In this document: piece by piece, positions 15,654-23,633 of the stretch
Numbering within the stretch: position 1 is the first letter of the stretch
Layout: each line of letters starts with the position of its first letter
Source of the DNA: Synergistales bacterium
GTDB taxonomy: Bacteria; Synergistota; Synergistia; Synergistales; Aminobacteriaceae
Length of the DNA: 33,549 bases
Direction: 5' to 3'
Assembly (NCBI GenBank): GCA_025997955.1
Contig: BNVH01000039.1
Span: 1-33,549, forward strand
Program-made: the position numbers and the translations under genes
Notes under the pieces: model-generated
Database searches by the model: none
Seen by the model: only the letters and a program-made list of their open reading frames with translations
What the model was told of the DNA's origin: nothing

Positions 15654-17470
15654 GGCGCGTAGAGATAATCTTTCCCGGTCCTTGGTGGAACACGCTTACA
15701 TACTTGTGCGATGAGGCAAATCTCCCCATAGAAGGCGCGCGAGTGCTTGCCCCAGTGGGGCGCGGAACAAGAGTGGGTTTCGCGCTCAAAGAGACGCCGC
15801 CGTCATCGGAAGCCAAAGGTTTCACACTCAAGGCCGTCACTCAAGTTTTGGATAATTATTGTGTTTTGGGTGACGATCTCTGGAATCTTGCGCTTTGGGC
15901 CGGAAGGGCTTTTTTGTGCGGTAGCGGCGAAGCCCTTCAGCTTGCTTGCCCTCCGCCGATTCTAAAGGGCGAGGCCGTGAGTTTGTCTAAGCAAACCAAA
16001 AGCGCAAACAAAAGAGAGTTTCAAGAACTCTCTTTTTTTCATCCGCTTGACGGGGTACGGAAAACTCATTATCGCGAGGCTATGCTTGCCTCGGAACGCA
16101 CGCTTGCTATATTCCCCGAAAAACAGAACGCGTCCGCTTTTTTTGATACTCTACCAGAAACCCTGAAAGCGCGCTCAATTCTTTGGCCGTCCGTAGGTGG
16201 TAAAAAACTCATGGAGGCCTGGAAAACAGCCGCGCTAAGCGAGACGCTAAACGTCATAGGTTCGCTTGGCGCCGTCTTTGCGCCGTCTATTGCTGGATTC
16301 GATACGATAATAGTAGAAGAAGAAGCGGCGTCGGGCTACGTCTTTACCCGCAATCCAAAAATCTCCGCGCGAAGCTTGGCGGGACAGCGCGCTCTTTTCT
16401 TGGGGTCAAAGCTCATATTGGGCGGAAGAATGCCGAGCGCCAAGACGTTTTTGCGTACCCTGCAAGGCTCAAAAACTCCCCTTATTGAAAGACATCCTCA
16501 GATAGAAAAAAACAGCTTCATTATCGCGGACTCTCACCGCTCCGTAAAAGCCGATACGGATGGCATCGACGGCCGACTCCCGCTTACGGTTTCTCTTTTG
16601 GAGCGCACCCGCATAGCTTTGCATAATGGCCATAACGCGCTATGGATATTAGACCGCAAGGGGCAGGCCGGCGAAGTCTCATGCTCCGACTGCGGCGCGT
16701 CGCTGTCTTGTGAACGCTGCGGCTCCATAATGAGAATGGAAAACCCTTCCTCGAATCAAGCGTCGCTGCGCTGCGTCATGTGCGGACGGCGCGAAAATCT
16801 TCCAACTCATTGCCCTGTCTGCCGAGGCTCTCTTTTGATGGGAAAACGCCCTGGCATCGAAGCGCTGAGCGCGGTGGCGGAGCGTTATCTTAAGGGGTAT
16901 AAAATCGTCACGGACGAAAAAAAACAAAAGCCCCCTTTTTTGATGCTGGGGACGCGTAAAATTCTCTCTCTTTGTGATCGCCCAGATGTCGGGCTTGTCG
17001 GTTGGATAGACTCGGACGCCGAAAGCCGCAAGACCGAATACGGCGCGAGGGCTCAGGCTTTCAGCATGATTTTAGAATCCTACTGGAGAGGCAGAGACGC
17101 TAAACCTGAACTTGACAGAGTTGTTGTAGTTCAGACATTGAGGCCCAAAAACCCTTGGATAAACTCTTTTAAGAGGGGATGGAGAGCCTTTTGGGAATAT
17201 GAGCTTAGGGAGCGCAAAGAGCTTCTCTTCCCGCCCTGCGGCCTTTTGGTGCGCATTGATATGCCGGAAAATTGGGACACAGCCGAACGGCAAACCCTTA
17301 TCAGTTCTTTGGAGGATGCGAAATTATCGGTGATGAGCGACGGGGGCGAGAAGTCGCCCATTTGGCTGACCTTGCGTTCTATAGCCCCCTTGGCCGCCGC
17401 ATTGGCTCCGAGCTTTGAAATCAAGCGCTCGCGCGTTGGATTTCCGACTGTCACGGTCTATCCTGAATAA
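15650..17470 (+). CDS. priA: PriA-like primosomal protein with degenerate helicase motifs
   Basis: PriA normally reloads the replisome at stalled forks. Here the N-terminal 3' DNA-binding domain is recognisable (LTYLCDEANLPIEGARVLAP) and the zinc region is intact, with eight cysteines (345, 348, 354, 357, 375, 378, 388, 391). The ATPase motifs are lost. Where Walker A (GVTGSGKTE) is expected the protein reads LDGVRKTHY (Lys138), and the DEEH box is VEEEA (222-226). The GTQMIAKG-type and QVAGRAGR-type motifs appear as GTRKILSL and a short RGR. The frame is open and overlaps coaBC, so it is not an ordinary pseudogene. Actinobacterial PriA proteins are similarly predicted to lack helicase activity. 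606 aa from ATG 15650. Confidence 0.85.
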   Translation: MRRVEIIFPGPWWNTLTYLCDEANLPIEGARVLAPVGRGTRVGFALKETPPSSEAKGFTLKAVTQVLDNYCVLGDDLWNLALWAGRAFLCGSGEALQLACPPPILKGEAVSLSKQTKSANKREFQELSFFHPLDGVRKTHYREAMLASERTLAIFPEKQNASAFFDTLPETLKARSILWPSVGGKKLMEAWKTAALSETLNVIGSLGAVFAPSIAGFDTIIVEEEAASGYVFTRNPKISARSLAGQRALFLGSKLILGGRMPSAKTFLRTLQGSKTPLIERHPQIEKNSFIIADSHRSVKADTDGIDGRLPLTVSLLERTRIALHNGHNALWILDRKGQAGEVSCSDCGASLSCERCGSIMRMENPSSNQASLRCVMCGRRENLPTHCPVCRGSLLMGKRPGIEALSAVAERYLKGYKIVTDEKKQKPPFLMLGTRKILSLCDRPDVGLVGWIDSDAESRKTEYGARAQAFSMILESYWRGRDAKPELDRVVVVQTLRPKNPWINSFKRGWRAFWEYELRERKELLFPPCGLLVRIDMPENWDTAERQTLISSLEDAKLSVMSDGGEKSPIWLTLRSIAPLAAALAPSFEIKRSRVGFPTVTVYPE

Positions 17471-17491
17471 TTATAGTATACTTGCAATAAT

Positions 17492-17587
17492 ATGATTGAT
17501 ACTCTATGGCAAGGAATCGACGGACGCGATGCCGAGAATTTTTGTGTTTCCAAAAAGGAAATAGTTCAAACTGAGGGCGAACGCTGA
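17492..17587 (+). pseudogene. Short relic ORF (31 aa)
   Basis: Frame from ATG 17492 reading MIDTLWQGIDGRDAENF... to TGA 17585. It looks like the C-terminal end of a larger protein rather than an independent gene, has no SD, and is followed at once by another short frame in a different register. Family unknown. Confidence 0.3.
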
Positions 17588-17607
17588 TTGCATTGATAGC
17601 AGTTTCA

Positions 17608-17769
17608 ATGACAGAAAAACTCGCAGGGGTTGAAATATCAGGGGATATATACGACCTAAGACAGCTTGTGGATGCTTTCTATGCGCTTTGCACTGACGAA
17701 GACGACAAGCATAGCAAATTTTATACGAATATGTCTGACGCGAACTTTGGCAAGGAGGGTGAGCCTTGA
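17608..17769 (+). pseudogene. Truncated DUF6904-like fragment (53 aa)
   Basis: Reads MTEKLAGVEISGDIYDLRQL and continues to a TGA at 17767-17769. The GVEISGDIYDLRQLVDA stretch resembles the start of the DUF6904 family as I remember it, but the rest of that family is absent. The stop overlaps the TTG of the next gene (TTGA), and the SD of that gene lies in its last codons. A fragment or a very short antitoxin-like gene are both possible. Confidence 0.35.
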
Positions 17770-18257
17770 GCAGAAAAGAAGATGAAAATCTTATGGTTGT
17801 AGCCGCCGTTGAAGGCTATTCTTTCAAGCACAACATGGCATCGAAAGACGCCTTTGATTTATTGGCGCGGTACAATGTATTAAACTTGATTCGTTCTCAA
17901 TATGACACGCTCCATACCCAAGGGTTGGATGAGAATGTTTCTTTTGCTGAGGATGTTATTAAATTCAGGAGTCAGTGCATGAGTCACCTTGCACTATTTC
18001 ACGGCTCAAACATAGATTTCGATAGCATGGAGAATAAATACGTTTACAAGGGGCAGGATATTACGATCGATGTCGTTATGAAAATAGAAAAAATTACTCG
18101 CATAGTCACAGAACGAGAAAACAGCGACTTCGATAATGTGTATCGCGATTTTTTGGAGTCAAAAACGTATGCTGCGCTACAAAACCCGGAATCGCTCATG
18201 TGGGCGGAAAGTGAAGAATTTATAGTGGATGAATATTACAGAGAGCGCGAAAATTAG
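17766..18257 (+). CDS. DUF3791/DUF3990-like chimeric protein, possible toxin-antitoxin remnant
   Basis: 163 aa from TTG 17766, with a strong SD AAGGAGGGTGA (17752-17762). Residues about 10-60 (MVVAAVEGYSFKHNMASKDA to DTLHTQGLDENV) match my memory of DUF3791, a small helical family often paired with DUF3990. The phrase LALFHGSNIDF then looks like the opening of a DUF3990 (ADP-ribosyltransferase-like) protein, but the catalytic body is missing. The C-terminal 60 residues (FLESKTYAALQNPESLMWAE) resemble the small helical partners in the same loci. It may be a deletion fusion of a three-gene module. Codon use is more AT-rich than in the neighbours, consistent with acquisition. Confidence 0.55.
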   Translation: MSRKEDENLMVVAAVEGYSFKHNMASKDAFDLLARYNVLNLIRSQYDTLHTQGLDENVSFAEDVIKFRSQCMSHLALFHGSNIDFDSMENKYVYKGQDITIDVVMKIEKITRIVTERENSDFDNVYRDFLESKTYAALQNPESLMWAESEEFIVDEYYREREN

Positions 18258-18318
18258 CTGTAAATGGGCGCGGTCGATATATCGTTAATAACGAAACATC
18301 CGCAAAAACACGCGAATT

Positions 18319-19011
18319 TTACAGCCACCAGCTTTTTGTCCCGGCTAGCCCTGTGCGGCGCGGGAAGAGGTCTGGACACGGGGCTTTTTTGTCCCACAAC
18401 ACAAAGACGCGGTTTTGGTCTTCTGGGCCGTAGGGTAAAATTTCGGGCCTCGTCAAGCCCAGAGCCGCCCATGATTTAACGCCTCTTTTAGATTCCACCT
18501 CGCGCAGTTCGTCGCCTCCCTTTGGCCCCTTGAAAGCCAACAATTGGCCGCCAATCTTTGTCAACGGGGAGAGATACTCGCACAAAACCCCGGTGTGCGT
18601 CACGGCCCTCGCCGCCGCTAAAGAGAAAGTTTCGCGCGCGCCGCGCGCGTACTCCTCGCAGCGTCCCCATACAACCGATACATTAGACAATCCCAAAGCC
18701 GAAACCAAATCTTGAGTGGCTTGGCATTTTTTTCTCGCGCTGTCGAGCAGCGTCACGGACAAATCAGGACGCGTTATCGCCCAGACGACCCCCGGCAGGC
18801 CTCCGCCGCTGCCTACGTCAATAACCGCTCCCGACGGAGGCAAAAGCGGCACGGAAGATAGGCAGTCCAAGATGTGGAGATAAATTTCGCCCTCATCGCG
18901 CGGACCGGTCAAGCGTACACAGACGCATTCGGACAGAAATTTTGCGTAACGATGGAGGCTGTCTTTCCATTGAAGTTCCAAATAGCGCGCGGTTGAATTC
19001 AAGTCTGTCAT
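18319..19011 (-). CDS. rsmG: 16S rRNA (guanine527-N7)-methyltransferase RsmG
   Basis: SAM-dependent methyltransferase modifying G527 of 16S rRNA. The SAM-binding motif VIDVGSGGGLPGVVWAI and the following LLDSARKKCQ are typical, as are the RAVTHTG region and LAFKGPKGG. 230 aa is within family range. It is alone on the minus strand, convergent to the relic block, with an inverted GCTGTAAA pair (18257-18264 and 18318-18325) at the junction. Divergent to the TAXI gene. Confidence 0.93.
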   Translation of the reverse strand: MTDLNSTARYLELQWKDSLHRYAKFLSECVCVRLTGPRDEGEIYLHILDCLSSVPLLPPSGAVIDVGSGGGLPGVVWAITRPDLSVTLLDSARKKCQATQDLVSALGLSNVSVVWGRCEEYARGARETFSLAAARAVTHTGVLCEYLSPLTKIGGQLLAFKGPKGGDELREVESKRGVKSWAALGLTRPEILPYGPEDQNRVFVLWDKKAPCPDLFPRRTGLAGTKSWWL

Positions 19012-19174
19012 ATTTTTTCTCTCCTACGGTTCGTTAATTTTTAATAATTCTAATATTTTGATTTAATTTAAAACATGGTAAAATCACGCTTTTTATAGTA
19101 TGATTTTATAAGTAATATAGCATACGGTGTTAGAGGATTTTTCGGAAGTGCAAATTTGAAGGGGAGGTTTCATT

Positions 19175-20131
19175 ATGAGAAAAACGTGGATTTTATTGCT
19201 TGTGGCGCTGTTTGTCGGTGTTGGTTGTGTCGGTGCTGACGCTAAGGAGTTTTTGTCGATAGCCACCGGCGGAGTGGCCGGCGTTTATTATCCTTTAGGC
19301 GGCGGATTGGCTCAGGTTCTCAGCAATCACCTTTCCGACATCGAAGTGACGGCCGAGGCCGGCAACGCTTCAGCCGCTAACATTAACCTTATAGCCGGGC
19401 ACGAGGTGCAGATGGCTTTGGTTCAGAACGACGTGGCGTCCCGCGCCGTCAATGGTGACAAGCCGTTCAAAGCGCCAGTCAAGAATCTTCGCATGATCGC
19501 GTCCCTTTATCCAGAGCATGTGCAGTGTATTACGGTCAAGGGAACTGGCATCAAAACTCTTGACGATCTCAAGGGCAAGCGCGTCTCTGTCGGAGCGCCC
19601 GGATCCGGCGTGGGCGACAGTGTGGCTCCCATTCTCAGAGTGGCCGGCATCAAGTATTCAGACATCAACGCGGACTTCCTCGACTTCGCTAATACGGCTG
19701 AGCGCATTCAGGACGGACAGCTCGACGCGGGGTTTGTCCTTGCCGGTTACCCGACGGCGGCGGTTATGGCTCTCGCGGCTCAGAGAGATATAGACCTCGT
19801 GGCTTTTGATGACGCCATGCTGGATAAGCTTATTGCCGATTCCCCATTCTTCGCTAAAGACATTATACCGGCCGGTACTTACACCGGCGTTGACCACGAT
19901 ACTCTGACCCCAGCCGTTATCGCGGTTTTGGTCTGTGACGCCGACCTTTCAGAGGCTGTTGTCTACGACATCACCAAGGCCATTTTTGAAAACCTTGATG
20001 AGTTGCGCCCCGTTCATGACAAAGCAAAGTTGGTTTCGCTTGAGAAGGCGCTTGACGGCGCGGCCATAACGGTTCACCCAGGCGCCGCTAAGTACTTCAC
20101 CGAAAAGGGCCTGAAAGTTCCGAAGTTCTAA
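19175..20131 (+). CDS. TAXI-family TRAP transporter solute-binding protein
   Basis: 318-aa periplasmic binding protein of the TAXI type. A signal peptide (about residues 1-23, GADAKE cleavage area) is followed by the hallmark SIATGGVAGVYYPLGGGLAQ and later DLKGKRVSVGAPGSG. The TAXI family binds glutamate/2-oxoglutarate-like or other carboxylates for a fused TRAP membrane protein. No such membrane protein is adjacent, so this is an orphan binding protein here. SD GGGGAGG (19161-19167). A terminator follows at 20159, making it a monocistronic unit, which suits high expression of a binding protein. Confidence 0.94.
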   Translation: MRKTWILLLVALFVGVGCVGADAKEFLSIATGGVAGVYYPLGGGLAQVLSNHLSDIEVTAEAGNASAANINLIAGHEVQMALVQNDVASRAVNGDKPFKAPVKNLRMIASLYPEHVQCITVKGTGIKTLDDLKGKRVSVGAPGSGVGDSVAPILRVAGIKYSDINADFLDFANTAERIQDGQLDAGFVLAGYPTAAVMALAAQRDIDLVAFDDAMLDKLIADSPFFAKDIIPAGTYTGVDHDTLTPAVIAVLVCDADLSEAVVYDITKAIFENLDELRPVHDKAKLVSLEKALDGAAITVHPGAAKYFTEKGLKVPKF

Positions 20132-20158
20132 AGAACTCAAATCCCCGCACAATTTTGG

Positions 20159-20188
20159 GGCGTATCCTTTCAGGGGATACGCCTTTTC
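20159..20188 (+). terminator. Intrinsic terminator after the TAXI gene
   Basis: Perfect 9-bp stem GGCGTATCC (20159-20167) / GGATACGCC (20175-20183) with a 7-nt loop, followed by TTTTCT. It ends 4 nt before the first possible mnmA start, so mnmA either needs its own promoter within this space or is fed by readthrough. Confidence 0.85.
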
Positions 20189-20191
20189 TAA

Positions 20192-21298
20192 ATGCTTAGA
20201 ATAACATCAGAAAAACAAATGCAAAAAGCCATGATAGCTATGAGCGGCGGAGTGGATAGTTCGGTCGCCGCGCTCCTTATGAAAGAGCGCGGCTATGATT
20301 GCGTGGGCGTCACGATGAAGTTGTTCTCAAACGACAAAATTGGTTCTGACGACTCGACATGCTGTTCATTAAAAGACACAGACGACGCGCGCGGAGTGGC
20401 TTGGAGCTTGGAAATACCTCACTATGTTTTCAATTTTCAAGACGATTTCGACAGGCATGTCATAAAGCGTTTTGTGGAGTCTTATCAAAGGGGCAAAACA
20501 CCAAACCCATGTATTGACTGCAATAAATATCTCAAGTTTGAGCGTCTTTTATCGCGCGCTTTGCAGATGGAATATGATTTCGTCGTCACGGGGCATTATG
20601 CTAAGATTGAATGGAATGAAAACGAGAGTCGTTTTTCTCTTAAAAAGGCAAACGACGCAGCAAAAGACCAGAGTTATTTTTTGTACTCTCTGACTCAAGA
20701 GCAGCTATCGCATGTAATGTTTCCGGTAGGCGAGCTGTTCAAGGCTGAAGTGAGAGAAATAGCCGCTCGTCACGGACTTCTTAACGCCAAAAAGCGCGAG
20801 AGTCAGGATATTTGCTTTGTGCCAAATGGGAAATACACTGCCTTTTTGGAGCGTTTCAACGGTGAGGCGCTATCACGGGGAGATTTTACGGACAGCTTGG
20901 GAAATGTGCTTGGGCGTCACAAAGGGCAGGCGTGTTACACTATAGGACAGCGCAAGGGGCTTGGCATATCATCTGCTCACCCCCTCTATGTCGTCAGAAA
21001 AAATTCTGATGAAAACACCGTCACACTTGGCATAGAGCAAGAATTATATTCAAAGTCTTTGAACGCAAATGATTTTAATTGGATTAGACCTGAGCCCGAG
21101 GCTCATTTACCTATAAGGATCAAAGCCAAGACGCGCTACAGGCAAATTGAGCAATCGGCCACCGCTGAGCGGTTGGAAGACGGGGTTGTGCGGGTGACGT
21201 TTGACGAATCTCAACGCGCCATAACCCCCGGACAGGCTGTTGTTTTATATAAAGATGACGAAGTTGTCGGAGGCGGAACCATAATATGCAGTTTATGA
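20192..21298 (+). CDS. mnmA: tRNA-specific 2-thiouridylase MnmA
   Basis: Introduces sulfur at U34 of Lys, Glu and Gln tRNAs. The N-terminal PP-loop SGGVDSS (18-24) adenylates the uridine. TPNPCIDCNKYLKF supplies the first catalytic cysteine (Cys110 by alignment, with an extra Cys107) and SQDICF the second (Cys208). The tail GQAVVLYKDDEVVGGGTI is typical. The start could be ATG 20192 or in-frame ATG 20219; no SD decides between them. It overlaps the long frame of larE. Old name trmU. Confidence 0.95.
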   Translation: MLRITSEKQMQKAMIAMSGGVDSSVAALLMKERGYDCVGVTMKLFSNDKIGSDDSTCCSLKDTDDARGVAWSLEIPHYVFNFQDDFDRHVIKRFVESYQRGKTPNPCIDCNKYLKFERLLSRALQMEYDFVVTGHYAKIEWNENESRFSLKKANDAAKDQSYFLYSLTQEQLSHVMFPVGELFKAEVREIAARHGLLNAKKRESQDICFVPNGKYTAFLERFNGEALSRGDFTDSLGNVLGRHKGQACYTIGQRKGLGISSAHPLYVVRKNSDENTVTLGIEQELYSKSLNANDFNWIRPEPEAHLPIRIKAKTRYRQIEQSATAERLEDGVVRVTFDESQRAITPGQAVVLYKDDEVVGGGTIICSL

Positions 21299-21333
21299 GC
21301 GACCAAGCTCGTACAAAATTGGAGGGTTTTACT

Positions 21334-22143
21334 ATGGATATTCATAAGAAACACGAAAAACTAAAGCAATATCTCACTGAGCTTGAGAGTGTGGCGGTGG
21401 CGTTTTCGAGTGGCGTCGACTCGACGTTTTTGTTGAAGACCGCGCATGACGTTCTGGGCGACCGCGCCATCGCCGTGACGGCTCGCTCTTGCTCTTTTCC
21501 AGCGCGAGAGCTGAACGAGGCAATAACGTTTTGTGAGCGCGAAAAAATAACTCACGTAATATGCGACTCCGAAGAGCTGAACATCGAGGGATTTTCTCAT
21601 AACCCCAAAAATCGCTGTTATCTTTGTAAGACAGAGTTGTTCACCAAAATAGGAGCGATAGCTAAAGAACGAGGCTTGGCAAATATAGCCGAGGGTTCAA
21701 ACATGGACGACAACGGCGATTATCGCCCTGGACTTATAGCGGTCAGCGAACTTGGCGTCAAAAGCCCCTTGCGTCACGCGGAGCTTTACAAATCTGAGAT
21801 ACGTGAGTTATCCAAAGAGCTTGGACTGCCTACTTGGGACAAGCAGTCTTTTGCCTGTCTGTCATCGCGTTTTCCATACGGGGAAGAAATATCGGCGGAG
21901 AAGCTCATAATGGTAGACCAGGCGGAGCAATATCTTTTGGATATGGGGCTAAAACAAGTCAGGGTGAGGCATCATGGAGATGTGGCGCGTATAGAGACAG
22001 ATGAGAGCGGCTTTGCGAAGTTCACTGATAGAAACGTCAGAGAGGATGCCTATAAGCGCTTCAAGGAGATAGGATTCGCGTATGTATCACTAGATATCTT
22101 GGGCTATCGCATGGGTAGCATGAATGAAACTATACTGCAATAA
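21334..22143 (+). CDS. larE: ATP-dependent sulfur transferase LarE
   Basis: LarE inserts sulfur into the nickel-pincer nucleotide cofactor of lactate racemase-family enzymes. The PP-loop AFSSGVDSTF and the motif QSFACLSSRFPYG (Cys175, the position of the sacrificial cysteine in Lactobacillus LarE) are present. A CxxC pair, NRCYLCK (Cys95, Cys98), is also present. This three-cysteine set is the pattern of the [4Fe-4S]-dependent LarE type described from Thermotoga, which would cycle sulfur rather than sacrifice its cysteine. I chose ATG 21334 because GGAGGG (21321-21326) sits 7 nt before it, giving 269 aa; the frame opens at 21286. larB, larC and larA are not in the window. Confidence 0.9.
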   Translation: MDIHKKHEKLKQYLTELESVAVAFSSGVDSTFLLKTAHDVLGDRAIAVTARSCSFPARELNEAITFCEREKITHVICDSEELNIEGFSHNPKNRCYLCKTELFTKIGAIAKERGLANIAEGSNMDDNGDYRPGLIAVSELGVKSPLRHAELYKSEIRELSKELGLPTWDKQSFACLSSRFPYGEEISAEKLIMVDQAEQYLLDMGLKQVRVRHHGDVARIETDESGFAKFTDRNVREDAYKRFKEIGFAYVSLDILGYRMGSMNETILQ

Positions 22144-22151
22144 ATACGGCG

Positions 22152-23621
22152 ATGATGATGTTCAATAACGCCGAAAGAATAAACGCGGAGACTCCTTGCG
22201 TAATGGAGCTGACCATTGAAAAAATATCAAGTGACGGGAGCGGTATCGCCCGCACAAATGATGGCGTAATATTTGTCCGCGGGGCGTTGCCCGGTGAGAT
22301 TGTAGAGGCCGAGGTCTTCTTGCGTAAAAAAGACTACTCCATCGCACGGGTTGTCAGCATAAAAACCCCAAACCCAAGAAGAGTCACGCCGCGATGCCGT
22401 ATATTCAGCGCGGGCGGGGAACGCTCTTGCGGCGGCTGCCAACTCCAACACGCTTCTTATGAGCTTCAGCTTGAAATAAAGAAAGATATACTGAAGGACG
22501 CGCTAAATCGCATCGGCGGCATTGATTTAGCTGAGCTGTCTCATATAGATTGCGTGGCGAGCCCGGAACGATGGGGCTATCGCAACAAAGCGTCATTCCC
22601 CATCCGAAAGATAAGCGGACGACCGACAGCCGGCTACTATGCCGAAAACAGTCACTATTTGATTCCCCTTAGAACTTGCCCCGTAAACGCCGAGCCCATA
22701 AACAGACTTTTCGAGACAGTGCAGCGTGAAATGCCTAGTCTCAATATTGCCGCTTATGACGAACGAATCGAAAGGGATAGCCTTAGCAGAGACGCATCCC
22801 CCGGAAGCGCCACTAAAGCGAGCGGATTGCGGCATCTTGTCCTGAGGAGCGGGATGAACACCGGACAAACTCTCATGTCCTTTGTAGTGGCAGGGAGATT
22901 GGACGCGCAAAAAATGAAGAATATCACGTCGTTAGGTTATCTGCTGCGAAAAGAGCTGACCACTCTCACATTAAACCACAACTCACGCCCCGGCAACACC
23001 ATACACGGAGACCGCACCGAGATTCTTTGCGGGGACGGCATGATTGAGGAGCGTCTTGACGCGTTTACTCTGACATATGACACGACGTCGTTTTTTCAGA
23101 TAAATACAAAGCAGGCCGTTCAGCTTTATCGCTATGTGGCAAACATAGTTCGTGAAAGCGGCGCCGGCAATATTTTGGAGCTCTACAGCGGCGTAGGTTC
23201 TCTGACCTGCTTCTTGCATGGCAAAAATAGCGCGCGTCAGCCGCGCCTCGTGTCGGTAGAGGACTGGACTCCGGCCGTCGTGCTCATGGAGGATAATTTG
23301 GAGAGAAACGGTATAACGGACGTGGATGTAGAGCCAGGCAAGGCCGAGAATGTAATCTCCACTATTGAAATCGAACGTGACGCGGCTTATGATATGATTG
23401 TTCTTGACCCGCCGCGCGCAGGCTGTGAGCGAGCTGTCTTAGACGGTATTTTGAAGCTTAGCCCAAAGCGCGTTGTCTACGTTTCGTGCAACCCATCAAC
23501 CTTAGCGCGAGACGCTAAAGTTTTGCGCGTTGGCGGATACGCCATAAAGTCCGTCAAGGCTTTTGATATGTTTCCTCAGACACTCCACGTCGAGACTGTC
23601 GTTTTATTGGAAAAATTGTAG
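22152..23621 (+). CDS. rlmD: 23S rRNA (uracil-5-)-methyltransferase, RlmD/TrmA family
   Basis: SAM-dependent RNA m5U methyltransferase. It has an N-terminal TRAM domain (MELTIEKISSDGSGIART), an iron-sulfur site with CRIF...SCGGCQLQH and a later RTCPVN cysteine, then SAM motif ILELYSGVGS, the LDPPRAGC motif and the catalytic YVSCNPSTL (Cys446). The first gap of the Fe-S cysteines is longer (ten residues) than the usual five. Three consecutive ATG codons begin the frame at 22152 without a clear SD, so the exact start is open. Target site (U1939, U747 or tRNA U54) is not determined by sequence alone. Confidence 0.93.
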   Translation: MMMFNNAERINAETPCVMELTIEKISSDGSGIARTNDGVIFVRGALPGEIVEAEVFLRKKDYSIARVVSIKTPNPRRVTPRCRIFSAGGERSCGGCQLQHASYELQLEIKKDILKDALNRIGGIDLAELSHIDCVASPERWGYRNKASFPIRKISGRPTAGYYAENSHYLIPLRTCPVNAEPINRLFETVQREMPSLNIAAYDERIERDSLSRDASPGSATKASGLRHLVLRSGMNTGQTLMSFVVAGRLDAQKMKNITSLGYLLRKELTTLTLNHNSRPGNTIHGDRTEILCGDGMIEERLDAFTLTYDTTSFFQINTKQAVQLYRYVANIVRESGAGNILELYSGVGSLTCFLHGKNSARQPRLVSVEDWTPAVVLMEDNLERNGITDVDVEPGKAENVISTIEIERDAAYDMIVLDPPRAGCERAVLDGILKLSPKRVVYVSCNPSTLARDAKVLRVGGYAIKSVKAFDMFPQTLHVETVVLLEKL

Positions 23622-23633
23622 AGGTGAGAATTT

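Noticed and set aside
18257..18325. Terminator between the relic gene and rsmG
   Set aside because: GCTGTAAA and its complement are 53 nt apart with poor pairing between and no T-tract, so a functional terminator is doubtful.
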